Below are positions 6,945 through 13,999 of a stretch of 32,250 bases of DNA, piece by piece. This DNA is from Acidobacteriota bacterium. GTDB taxonomy: Bacteria > Acidobacteriota > Thermoanaerobaculia > Multivoradales > Multivoraceae. How positions within the stretch are numbered: the stretch's first letter is position 1; every line of letters starts with the position of its first letter. Made by a program: the position numbers and the translations under genes. The notes below the pieces were generated by a model. That model was given only the letters and a program-made list of their open reading frames with translations. It ran no database searches and was not told where the DNA came from. The DNA is taken from the NCBI GenBank assembly GCA_026707325.1, contig JAPOXA010000006.1, positions 1-32,250 on the forward strand, read 5' to 3'.

Positions 6945-8438
6945 CTACCTGCCGAACGCCTCGAACCGCTTCTGCAGCTTCTTCATCCGCTTGCCTGAGA
7001 TGCCGCCCAAGGCCTCGATACCGCGGCGGATGCGGGCGCGCACCAGGTCCGGACCGAGGACCTCCATCGACTGAAACAGCGGCAGCGAGGACGTCTCGCC
7101 CGACACGGCGACGTAGAAGGGGCGGGTCAGGTCCCGCAGACTCATGCCGAGCGCTTCGGACAGGCGCCGGAAGTGGCCCTGGATGACGTCGGCGGTGAAC
7201 TCCTGCTCGCGCTCCAGCGTCCAAAGCATGAACTGGAACGCCTCGGCGATCTGGGCCTCTTCGAGACCCTTGACGGCCAGCTTCTCCCGCTCGACGGCGG
7301 GCGCGTCGACGAACAGGAAGTTCGTCAGCCGACCCCAGTCGCCGAGCGTCTCCAGCCGCGGCTGGGCGAGGGCGGCGATCGCAGCAAGCCGTTCCTGCCC
7401 CATCGACCATTCTCGCACGAGGTCCGCCAGACCGTCGGCGTCGTAGTCCTCGCGCAGGTAGCGGGCGTTGAGCCAGCGCAGCTTGTCGAGGTCGAAGACG
7501 GGGCCTCCGAGCGAGATGTCCTCGAATCGAAAGCTGTCGACGAGCTCCTCGAAACCGAACTTCTCCTCGCCTTCCGAGCGACTCGACACCAACAGCCCCA
7601 GGAAGTTCAGCAGCGCCTCGGGCAGGAAGCCGGCGTCCCGGAACCAGGTGATCGAGGTCGGGTTGCGGCGCTTCGAGAGCTTCGACCGGTTCGCGTCGTT
7701 GTTGCGCAGGAGCGGGAGGTGGCAGAACACGGGCGGCTCGTGGCCGAGCGCCTCGTAGAGCCGCAGGTGCTTCGGCAGGGAGTTGATCCACTCCTCGCCG
7801 CGGATCACGTGGCTGATCCCCATCTCGTGGTCGTCGACGGTGCAGGCCAGGTGGTAGGTCGGGTAGCCGTCGGCCTTGAGGATCACCTGGTCGTCGACCA
7901 GCTCCCACTCGCGACGGATCTCGCCCCGCAGGAGGTCCTGCATGACGCACTCGCCCTCGGTCGGCATCGCCAGACGCACCGTGTGGGGCTCCCCGGCCGC
8001 CGCCCGGCGCTCGGACTCGGCAGACGACAGACTGCGGCAGCGGCGGTCATAGCCCGGGAAGCGCTGCTCGGCGCGGTTCTCCCGGCGCATCTCGTCGAGC
8101 CGCTCCCGCGTGCAGAAGCAACGGTAGGCGCTGCCCGCCGCGAGCAGGCGGTCGACCTCCGAGCGGTAGAGGTCCAGCCGTTCGCTCTGGCGGTACGGTC
8201 CCTCGTCCCAGTCCAGGCCCAGCCAGCGCAGAGCGTCGAGGATCGCCGCCTCGGACGCACGGCTCGAGCGGGCGCGGTCCGTGTCCTCGATCCGCAGCAC
8301 GAAAACGCCGCCGCGGCTGCGCGCGAAGGCGACGTTGACCAGCGCCTGGTAGGCGGTGCCGACGTGGGGGTCGCCGGTCGGCGACGGCGCCACGCGTACC
8401 CGTACCGGCGTGTCGGTCCCGTGTCCCGCGGCGCTCAT
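6945..8438 (-). CDS. gltX: Glutamyl-tRNA synthetase
   Basis: A 497-residue class Ib synthetase that charges tRNA-Glu for translation and for C5 heme synthesis, since Glu-tRNA is the HemA substrate. The HIGH-type motif is H25-V-G-T28 in APSPTGDPHVGT, followed by LRIEDTDR; the KMSKS-type motif is K253-L-S-K-R257. A C-terminal helical anticodon-binding domain fills the rest and the length is normal. ATG 8438 overlaps the TGA of the upstream TPR gene (ATGA), making gltX the last gene of a five-gene minus-strand operon. Its stop lies 4 bases from the stop of the convergent antitoxin-like gene. Because glnS is also present, it may be a discriminating enzyme; sequence alone cannot settle that. Confidence 0.97.
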   Translation of the reverse strand: MSAAGHGTDTPVRVRVAPSPTGDPHVGTAYQALVNVAFARSRGGVFVLRIEDTDRARSSRASEAAILDALRWLGLDWDEGPYRQSERLDLYRSEVDRLLAAGSAYRCFCTRERLDEMRRENRAEQRFPGYDRRCRSLSSAESERRAAAGEPHTVRLAMPTEGECVMQDLLRGEIRREWELVDDQVILKADGYPTYHLACTVDDHEMGISHVIRGEEWINSLPKHLRLYEALGHEPPVFCHLPLLRNNDANRSKLSKRRNPTSITWFRDAGFLPEALLNFLGLLVSSRSEGEEKFGFEELVDSFRFEDISLGGPVFDLDKLRWLNARYLREDYDADGLADLVREWSMGQERLAAIAALAQPRLETLGDWGRLTNFLFVDAPAVEREKLAVKGLEEAQIAEAFQFMLWTLEREQEFTADVIQGHFRRLSEALGMSLRDLTRPFYVAVSGETSSLPLFQSMEVLGPDLVRARIRRGIEALGGISGKRMKKLQKRFEAFGR

Positions 8439-9787
8439 CCGCGCGCCCTTTCCCGATACTGCGCAAGCCGGCGCTGGTGAAGCCGCAATTCGCTTTCGCT
8501 CGCCCCGCCCCGCTCCAGCGTCTCGATCACCTGCTCGATCCGGCGCGCCGCGTCGTCGTAGAGGCCCGCGCCGCCCAGGGCGTCGGCCAGTTCGAGCTGG
8601 AGCTGAACCATCAGTTCCCGCATCCGGCTGTCCGAGACGCCGGCCACGGCCGCGCGGTCGAGCCGCTCGAGAGCCCGGACCACGTCGTTCTCCCGCATCG
8701 CCAGCATGGTCGTAACGAGCAGCATGTGGACGTCGGCCGGATCTTCGGCAAGGACCCGCTCGGCTTCGGCGGCCGCCTCCCCGAACTGTCCGAGCTTGAA
8801 CAGGGCGCCCGCCAGGACCGCTCGCCCGCCCGCCAGATCGGGGTCGAGTTCGAGAGCGCGTCGCGCGGCCGCGGCCGCCTCCCTCGGCCGGTTCATCCGA
8901 TCCTGAACGCCGGCCGCGGCGAAGTGCGCCTGGGCGTTGGCGGGTTCCAGTTCGATCAGCCGCCGGAGCTCCCCGAGGGAAGCCTGCAACTGCCCCGTCT
9001 CCCGGTAGGTCTTGCTGCGGCGCAGGAAGCTCTCCGAGTCCACCGCCAGCAGGTCGACCTCGGCGCGGCGCGGGTCGCGCTGGTGGAGCAGCGGCGGCAG
9101 GTCCCGCGCGGCCTGGGCGAGCCGCCTCGCCCCGTCGCGGTCGCCCGCGCGGTGCCGGACGCGCGACAGCATGGCGACGACCGCCTGGGTCTCGGGGCTC
9201 AGCTCGTAGGCGCGTTCCAAGTGCCGAGCGGCCTGATCGACGTCACCGCGCGCCAGGGCGAGCCGGCCGAGGCCGAGATGCGCCACGGCGTTGTCCGGTT
9301 CGAGACGGGCGGCCTCCCGGTAGTGGTCGTCCGCGTCGGCGGCGAGGCCGACCTTCTCCAGGGCGGACGCAAGCCGGATGCGGGCCGGCGCGTAGTTGGG
9401 GTCGAGCTCGACGGCCTGGCGATAGAGCGTCGCCGCCGCGGCCGGATCGCGCGCCTCTTCCACGTTCGCTCGCAGGTAGATCCAGCGGAAGTCGCCCGGC
9501 GCCAGCCGTGAGGCCTCGGCGTAGGCGCTCGCGGCCTCGTCGTCGAACTGGTGAGCGTGGAGGGTCATGGCGAGGCGGCCCCAGGTGGAGGGCGAGTCGG
9601 GTTCGCGGACCGTGGTGGCGAGTTCTTTCTCGATCGCCGCGCGTACGCGGGGTTCGACCGCGGTGAGGTCGGGGGCCGGTGGTTGGGCGGCTTGGGTGAC
9701 GGCGGCGAGGGAGAGGAGGCTTGCAGCGATGACGCCGCCGCGGATGCGGGTCAGAAGACCCGCGCACCCAGAGGCACAGCTCCTCAT
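8435..9787 (-). CDS. Secreted/periplasmic TPR-repeat protein
   Basis: A 450-residue protein with an N-terminal signal peptide (hydrophobic VIAASLLSLAAVTQA ending near residue 33) followed almost entirely by tetratricopeptide helices. Typical TPR signatures recur: ASAYAEASRLAP, LYRQAVELDPNYAPAR, HYREAARLEPDNAVAHLGLG, HLERAYELSP, ELRRLIELEPANAQAHFAAA, AARRALELDPDLAGG and AAEAERVLAEDPAD. TPRs mediate protein-protein contacts, and no enzyme domain is seen. It lies directly after the CRTAC1-like gene (ATGA, 9784-9787) and before gltX (ATGA, 8435-8438); TPR and FG-GAP/ASPIC proteins often sit side by side, suggesting a shared envelope role. A 27-bp palindromic repeat (9745-9771) encodes residues 6-15, so the start of the signal peptide is made of repeat DNA. 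No alternative start lies between the repeat and the hydrophobic core. Confidence 0.88.
   Translation of the reverse strand: MRSCASGCAGLLTRIRGGVIAASLLSLAAVTQAAQPPAPDLTAVEPRVRAAIEKELATTVREPDSPSTWGRLAMTLHAHQFDDEAASAYAEASRLAPGDFRWIYLRANVEEARDPAAAATLYRQAVELDPNYAPARIRLASALEKVGLAADADDHYREAARLEPDNAVAHLGLGRLALARGDVDQAARHLERAYELSPETQAVVAMLSRVRHRAGDRDGARRLAQAARDLPPLLHQRDPRRAEVDLLAVDSESFLRRSKTYRETGQLQASLGELRRLIELEPANAQAHFAAAGVQDRMNRPREAAAAARRALELDPDLAGGRAVLAGALFKLGQFGEAAAEAERVLAEDPADVHMLLVTTMLAMRENDVVRALERLDRAAVAGVSDSRMRELMVQLQLELADALGGAGLYDDAARRIEQVIETLERGGASESELRLHQRRLAQYRERARG
9745..9771. repeat. 27-bp dispersed palindromic repeat, copy 1
   Basis: T followed by a perfect hairpin (GCGGGTC-AGAA-GACCCGC, 9746-9763) and then GCACCCAG. 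An identical 27-base copy is at 21060-21086. Here it lies inside the TPR gene, read on the minus strand as SGCAGLLTRI within the signal peptide. Confidence 0.85.
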
Positions 9788-11517
9788 CGGCCTTCTCCGC
9801 GGAGGAGAGTCACTTCGCTGCCGCTGGCGGCACCGTCAAAGGTCTCCACCGTGCCGCCAGGCCAGGTCACCTCGAAGCGCTCGACGGTGGTCGCGTCCCC
9901 GAGGCCGATGTGGAGCGGCGCGTCGCCGCCGGTCAGGTAGCCGCCGAGCGGCATCACGAGACGGCGAACCGGCTGGCCGGCGATCCAGGCGACGACCGAG
10001 GCCCCCAGGGCCGTGCGGCGGAGGTCCGGGTCGACGACCCGGGCTCGGACCCAGCCGGCAGCGCCCGGCCGCGCATCCCCCAGGCCCGTGATCGTCTCGT
10101 TGAGATAGACGCGCGCCGAACCCTCCAGGTTGCTGACCAGGAGGTCCAGATCGCCGTCGCCCTCCAGGTCGAAGGGCACGAGGCCGCGGCTCACGTCGAG
10201 TGCCGTCCCGAAGTCGCCCGAGGCGGTGCTGGCATCGGCGAAGACGCCGGCGCCGTCGCCGAGCATCAGCATGTTGGGCTCGGCGTAGCCGCGCCAGAAC
10301 CAGTCGTCACGGTCAGAAAGCGTCTCCGGGCGCTGCTTGACCGCGCCGTTGACCACCGCGAGATCCAGGTCGCCGTCGTTGTCGGCGTCGAAGAAGGCGG
10401 TTCCGAAACCCGTGTACGGCGTGCTGGGCGCCGCCAGGCCGGCTTCGGCGGCCCGATCCTCGAAGCCGTCGGTCGCCCCCGGCGGTCCACCCAGGTTCAC
10501 GTACAGCGTGTTCGTCTCCTCGATCAAGTGACTCAGGAACAGATCCACGTCCCGGTCGCCGTCGATGTCACCCAGTGCTATGCCCATACCCGCCTCGCCT
10601 ACACCGAACCGATTGTAGGCCGCGCCGAGCAGCACCGCGTCGTCCTCGAACACCCCGCCGCCACGGTTCATCCAGAGCTGGTTCGGGTCGGCGTCGTTGG
10701 CGACGTAGATGTCGGGCAGCCCGTCTTCGTCGAGGTCGGAGGCGACGACACCCAGGCCGGCGTCCTCGATCAGCGAAACGCCCGCATCCCGGCTGCGGTC
10801 GACGAAGCGCCGGCCGCCCTCGTTCCGGTAGAAGACGTCCGCCTCGCCCTCGAACTGCTGCGGGCCGCAGTAGTCGACCCGCCCGCCCTGGACCTGGCAC
10901 TCGCGCGCCTCGTTCCACTGGACGTAGCGGGCGACGTAGAGGTCCAGCCAGCCGTCGAGATCCGCGTCGAAGAACACCGCCGAGGTCGACCAGCCGGACG
11001 TGGCGACACCGAACTCCTCCGTCACGTCCGCGAACCGGCCGCCGCCCTCGTTCCGGTAGAACACGTCGGCGCCGAGGTTCGTCACGTACAGGTCGAGGTC
11101 GCCGTCGTTGTCGACGTCTCCCACCGCCGCGCCCATGCCGAAACCAGGATTGTCCAGACCCGAACCCGCGGTCGCGTCGACGAAACGACCGCGCGGTCGC
11201 TGCAGGTAGAAGCGGTTGCGCCCCGGCTCGCCGGCGGTCTCGATGCCCGCGTTCGGGAAGTAGAGGTCGAGCAGGTCGTCGCCGTCCGCATCGAACGCCG
11301 CCACGCCGCCGCCCATGATCGCCGGCATCGGAAAGGTCCCGGCGGAGGCCGTCGCGTGAACGAAGTCGAGGCCGGTCTCAGCGGTCACGTCGACGAACCG
11401 CACACCTCCCGCGGCCGCGACGTCCGTCGACGGCGCAGCCGGCGGTTCCGAAGCGCCTTCCTCCACCGCGCAACCGAGGATCGCGGCCGCGGTCGCGGCC
11501 ACAGCGAGGAGACGCAT
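9784..11517 (-). CDS. CRTAC1-like FG-GAP/VCBS repeat lipoprotein with ASPIC/UnbV domain
   Basis: A 577-residue protein predicted to be a lipoprotein: MRLLAVAATAAAILGC gives a lipobox with lipidated C16. The body is a beta-propeller of FG-GAP/VCBS repeats with about seven calcium-binding loops of the D-x-D-x-D-G type (DADGDDLLDLYF, DVDNDGDLDLYV, DADLDGWLDLYV, DLDEDGLPDIYV, DIDGDRDVDLFL, DADNDGDLDLAV, DLEGDGDLDLLV). The last ~75 residues match ASPIC/UnbV (GASVVAW...LGGYLTG...LHIGLG...V.WPGG). The function is extracellular calcium-dependent binding of unknown ligand. ATG 11517 shares one base with the upstream stop (TGATG). Although the frame stays open far upstream, the lipobox and the junction fix this start. 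Its stop overlaps the TPR gene start. Confidence 0.92.
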   Translation of the reverse strand: MRLLAVAATAAAILGCAVEEGASEPPAAPSTDVAAAGGVRFVDVTAETGLDFVHATASAGTFPMPAIMGGGVAAFDADGDDLLDLYFPNAGIETAGEPGRNRFYLQRPRGRFVDATAGSGLDNPGFGMGAAVGDVDNDGDLDLYVTNLGADVFYRNEGGGRFADVTEEFGVATSGWSTSAVFFDADLDGWLDLYVARYVQWNEARECQVQGGRVDYCGPQQFEGEADVFYRNEGGRRFVDRSRDAGVSLIEDAGLGVVASDLDEDGLPDIYVANDADPNQLWMNRGGGVFEDDAVLLGAAYNRFGVGEAGMGIALGDIDGDRDVDLFLSHLIEETNTLYVNLGGPPGATDGFEDRAAEAGLAAPSTPYTGFGTAFFDADNDGDLDLAVVNGAVKQRPETLSDRDDWFWRGYAEPNMLMLGDGAGVFADASTASGDFGTALDVSRGLVPFDLEGDGDLDLLVSNLEGSARVYLNETITGLGDARPGAAGWVRARVVDPDLRRTALGASVVAWIAGQPVRRLVMPLGGYLTGGDAPLHIGLGDATTVERFEVTWPGGTVETFDGAASGSEVTLLRGEGR

Positions 11518-12179
11518 CAATTGACCCCGGCTGCGGCATCCGCCTCCAGCCGACGGCGCCGCCGCGCGTAGCGCCGGATCATCCCCAGCATCGTCTCTTC
11601 GTCGTGGATGCCGCACAGCGGGAAGACATCGAGCATCAGGGTCGGAACGCCCTCGACGCCGGCCGCCACCGCGCTCCGCGTGACCTCGGCCAGCCGGCGT
11701 CCGGCGGCAAGAACGTCGGCGGAACCGAGCGGGAAGGGGACACGGCGCTCGAAGTCCCGCAGCGCATCCTCGACGTCGACATGGCGCTCGTAGCAGGCCG
11801 TGAACGCGGCCTCCCGCCACTCCCGTTCGATCGCCGGGTCGAGTCCGTGGTCGATTCGCTCGTCCAGGACCACCGCTACCTCGCCGGCCAGGCGCGAGTC
11901 GGGCCAACGCGCGGGTGGGTCGAAGTTGACGTCCAGCGCCGCAGCCACCCTCAGCAGACTCTGCCGCCGCGCCGGGTCGAGAAGCCGGCCGCGCTGGAAG
12001 TTCCCAACGCCGGTCAGGTCGATCGCCTTCCACCGCAGGTCGACGCGCTCCGCCGCGAGCGCCTCGTCGATCCGGGCCAGCACCCGGTGCGCCACGTAGC
12101 TCAGGCTGGAAGCGAAGTCGTAGTAGACGAACACCTCGAGCGGGGGACCCCCGGCGGCCGGTCTGCCGTCTCCGCTCAA
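11517..12179 (-). CDS. DsbA-superfamily protein, HCCA-isomerase/kappa-GST-like, without active-site cysteines
   Basis: A 220-residue thioredoxin-fold protein of the DsbA superfamily. The motif near the N-terminus is D21-F-A-S24-S-L-S27-Y. In DsbA/FrnE relatives this position reads CPWC, so both redox cysteines are serine here. Serine at the first position is typical of 2-hydroxychromene-2-carboxylate isomerases and kappa-class glutathione transferases. A helical insertion (residues ~60-165) and a C-terminal cis-proline stretch GVEGVPTLML follow. A thiol oxidoreductase role is unlikely; glutathione-dependent isomerase or transferase is likelier, substrate unknown. The start is assigned to TTG 12179: it forms a TTGA overlap with the galE stop, with GAGGGG 8 bases upstream; a GTG just before FVYYDF is the alternative. 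It is the second gene of the galE-gltX operon. Confidence 0.75.
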   Translation of the reverse strand: MSGDGRPAAGGPPLEVFVYYDFASSLSYVAHRVLARIDEALAAERVDLRWKAIDLTGVGNFQRGRLLDPARRQSLLRVAAALDVNFDPPARWPDSRLAGEVAVVLDERIDHGLDPAIEREWREAAFTACYERHVDVEDALRDFERRVPFPLGSADVLAAGRRLAEVTRSAVAAGVEGVPTLMLDVFPLCGIHDEETMLGMIRRYARRRRRLEADAAAGVN

Positions 12180-13201
12180 CTTCCGTACCCCTCGGGGTTC
12201 GCGTTCTGCCAGCGCCAGGCGTCGGCGCAGATGTCGTCGAGGTCGCGCGCCGCTTTCCACGCCAGGTCCCGCTTGGCAAGCGACGGATCCGCCCACACCG
12301 CTGTCGCGTCTCCCGGCCGTCTACCTTCGAAGACGGTAGACAGCTCGCGGCCGCTTGCCCGTCTCACGGCCTCGAGCACCTCGAACACCGTGACCCCCCG
12401 ACCAGTACCGAGGTTGTACTCGGTGCAGCCTTCGACCTCCGGCAGACGGTCCAGGGCCCGCAGGTGCCCGGTCGCCACGTCGACAACGTGGAGATAGTCC
12501 CGGACCGCCGTGCCGTCCCGGGTCGGATAGTCCGTCCCGAACACACGAAGCTCGGGCAACGTTCCTACCGCGGCCTGCATCGCGCTCGGCAGCAAGTTCT
12601 CCGGAAGGCCCCGCGGGTCCTCGCCGATCCGGCCGCTCGGATGGGCGCCGGCGGGGTTGAAGTAGCGCAGAGAGAGGATCCGCCAGCCCTCTTCCGACGC
12701 GGCAAGATCCCGCAGCATGCGCTCGACGCAGAGCTTCGTCTGGCCGTAGGGATTGGAGGGCCTGAGCGGAGCGCTCTCGGCCAGCGGGCAGGCGCCCGGA
12801 TTCGGGTCGCCGTAGACCGTCGCGGACGACGAGAAGACAAGGCGGCGTACGTCGTGCCGGCGCATCGCCCTCAACAGGCTGATGGTGCCCGCCACGTTCG
12901 TACGGTAGTAGCCAAGCGGGTCGGCGCAGGACTCGCCCACCGCCTTCTTCGCGGCGAAGTGGATCACAGCCGAGCAGCCGCCCTCGCCGAACGCCTGTTC
13001 GAGCGCCGCCTCGTCGAGCACGTCCCCTTCGACGAAGCCCAACCCTCGCCCGGCCAGTTCCTCGACCCGTCGCAGCGCCTCGGGCGAGCTGTTCGAGAGA
13101 TCATCGATGACGGTCACGTCCCAACCGGCGGCAAGCAACTCGACGCAGGTGTGACTGCCGATGAAACCGGCTCCGCCGGTGACCAGAACGCGCTCCGCCA
13201 T
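12176..13201 (-). CDS. galE: UDP-glucose 4-epimerase
   Basis: A 341-residue short-chain dehydrogenase of the extended type, which interconverts UDP-glucose and UDP-galactose using bound NAD for envelope glycan precursors. The Rossmann motif is T8-G-G-A-G-F-I-G15; D33-D34 follow beta-2; the catalytic set is S124-S126 (SSSATVYG), Y152 and K156 (PYGQTK). Other family marks are HFAA.KAVGES, LRYFNPAGA, GTDYPTRDGTAVRDY and the late NLGTG.G.TVFEV. Length and start (ATG 13201) are normal. It is the first gene of the five-gene minus-strand operon. No Shine-Dalgarno precedes it, and a TAGACT box ends 8 bases before the A of ATG, so the message may be leaderless. It diverges from the second HEPN gene across 52 bases. 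Confidence 0.95.
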   Translation of the reverse strand: MAERVLVTGGAGFIGSHTCVELLAAGWDVTVIDDLSNSSPEALRRVEELAGRGLGFVEGDVLDEAALEQAFGEGGCSAVIHFAAKKAVGESCADPLGYYRTNVAGTISLLRAMRRHDVRRLVFSSSATVYGDPNPGACPLAESAPLRPSNPYGQTKLCVERMLRDLAASEEGWRILSLRYFNPAGAHPSGRIGEDPRGLPENLLPSAMQAAVGTLPELRVFGTDYPTRDGTAVRDYLHVVDVATGHLRALDRLPEVEGCTEYNLGTGRGVTVFEVLEAVRRASGRELSTVFEGRRPGDATAVWADPSLAKRDLAWKAARDLDDICADAWRWQNANPEGYGS

Positions 13202-13208
13202 GGGCGAG

Positions 13209-13214
13209 AGTCTA
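13209..13214 (-). promoter_or_regulatory. Possible -10 element (TAGACT) placing galE start at the transcript 5' end
   Basis: TAGACT, read on the minus strand, fits TANNNT and is followed by 7 bases and then the galE ATG. That spacing puts the transcript start at or next to the ATG. The absence of any Shine-Dalgarno before galE agrees with leaderless translation. No -35 element is recognised. Confidence 0.4.
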
Positions 13215-13230
13215 TTGGCGCTTCGGCCGC

Positions 13231-13236
13231 TACACT
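13231..13236 (+). promoter_or_regulatory. Possible -10 element (TACACT) before the HEPN/MNT pair
   Basis: TACACT fits TANNNT and ends 17 bases before the ATG at 13254, leaving a short leader. AGGGAG at 13243-13248 is the ribosome-binding site. No clear -35 box is visible. The same TACACT recurs before the aldehyde dehydrogenase gene. Confidence 0.35.
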
Positions 13237-13253
13237 GATCGAAGGGAGCTCAG

Positions 13254-13643
13254 ATGGCGCAGCGATCACAGGACTGGTGGAGCCAGGCCCAGCGCGACCT
13301 GGAGACCGCCGCCGAGAACAGGGAGAACGGACGGCACGAATGGGCTTGCTTCGCGGCCCACCAGGCGGCCGAGAAGGCCGTCAAGGCGCTCCACCTCGCG
13401 CTCGGCCAGGAGGCATGGGGCCACGTCGTGGCTCGACTCCTGGCCGATCTGCCCACGTCCGCACCGGCGGAACTCGTAGACAGCGCTAAGGTCCTGGACA
13501 ACTTCTACGTACCCGCCCGTTACCCGAACGGACACGCCGAAGGCGCTCCGTTCGAGCACTACGGTCCGATTCAGAGCGAACTGGCGCTCAGCCATGCCCG
13601 TCACATCTTCAGTTTCGTCGATCAAGCGCTGGCCGAGTGCTGA
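13254..13643 (+). CDS. HEPN domain protein (second HEPN/MNT pair)
   Basis: A 129-residue HEPN protein. The R-x4-H motif is R89-Y-P-N-G-H94 within FYVPARYPNGHAEGAPFEHYG, which fits the Rx4-6H signature of HEPN ribonucleases. The N-terminal half has the usual DWW.QAQRDLETA, EWACFAAHQAAEKAVKALHL and AWGHVVARLL helices. The start is ATG 13254 with AGGGAG 5 bases upstream. It overlaps the downstream MNT gene by 50 bases, the reverse of the gene order in the pair at 675-1630. It is intact and all expected residues are visible. Its partner carries a premature stop, so whether this protein is toxic or still controlled is open. Some family members are non-toxic nucleotide-binding helpers. Confidence 0.87.
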   Translation: MAQRSQDWWSQAQRDLETAAENRENGRHEWACFAAHQAAEKAVKALHLALGQEAWGHVVARLLADLPTSAPAELVDSAKVLDNFYVPARYPNGHAEGAPFEHYGPIQSELALSHARHIFSFVDQALAEC

Positions 13644-13959
13644 GGTAGTCCTCAGCGCCCTCGAGGAGTGGTGCGCCGCCGAGGTCGCCCACCGCGATGG
13701 ACTCCTTGGGTTCGGCTACTTCGGCTCGTACGCCCGAGGCGACGCCGGCTTTGCGAGTGACCTGGACCTGCTCGCCATCGTCGAGGCTGATCGCCGGCCG
13801 GCGATGGAGCGTTCGCTCGACTGGCCCACGGAGGACCTTCCGGTACCGGCCGACCTGCTCGTCTACACCGTCGAGGAGTGAGAGCGCCTTCAGGCCGAAG
13901 GCGGCCGGTTTGCACGAACGCTCAACGCGGAAGCGCGCTGGCTGGTCAGCAGTACCTGA
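13594..13959 (+). pseudogene. MNT nucleotidyltransferase with an in-frame TGA near its C-terminus
   Basis: The frame opens at ATG 13594 and has an intact active-site motif, G44-S45-x10-D56-x-D58 ([15 protein letters not shown]). It meets TGA at 13879-13881, after LLVYTVEE, giving 95 residues. The same frame then continues with 25 codons ([25 protein letters not shown]) to TGA 13957-13959. From memory of this MNT family, relatives continue through EEW.RL...G.RFAR.L..EA.WL, so the TGA sits where a tryptophan (TGG) is expected: one G-to-A change. The active site is kept and only the C-terminal helix is lost, so the product could still work in part. A sequencing error is possible. It overlaps the HEPN gene by 50 bases. 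Confidence 0.8.
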
Positions 13960-13963
13960 CTGT

Positions 13964-13969
13964 TACGAT
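13964..13969 (+). promoter_or_regulatory. Possible -10 element (TACGAT) before mdh
   Basis: TACGAT fits TANNNT and lies 30 bases before the mdh ATG, leaving a leader that holds GAGGAGGA (13983-13990) as the ribosome-binding site. It begins 4 bases after the lost MNT reading frame ends. No -35 box is recognisable. Confidence 0.35.
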
Positions 13970-13999
13970 CCCGCGCCGGATCGAGGAGGAAATCAAGCC

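Noticed and set aside
7173..8480. Plus-strand open frame of over 400 codons antisense to gltX
   Set aside because: Shadow of a conserved gene; no start context and no recognisable domain.
9910..11571. Long plus-strand open frame antisense to the CRTAC1-like gene
   Set aside because: Mirror of calcium-loop codons; composition is artefactual and no motif is present.
13879..13881. TGA as a selenocysteine codon or recoded tryptophan
   Set aside because: No SECIS-like reason or selenium context is seen, and TGA ends many intact genes in the window; a nonsense mutation is simpler.
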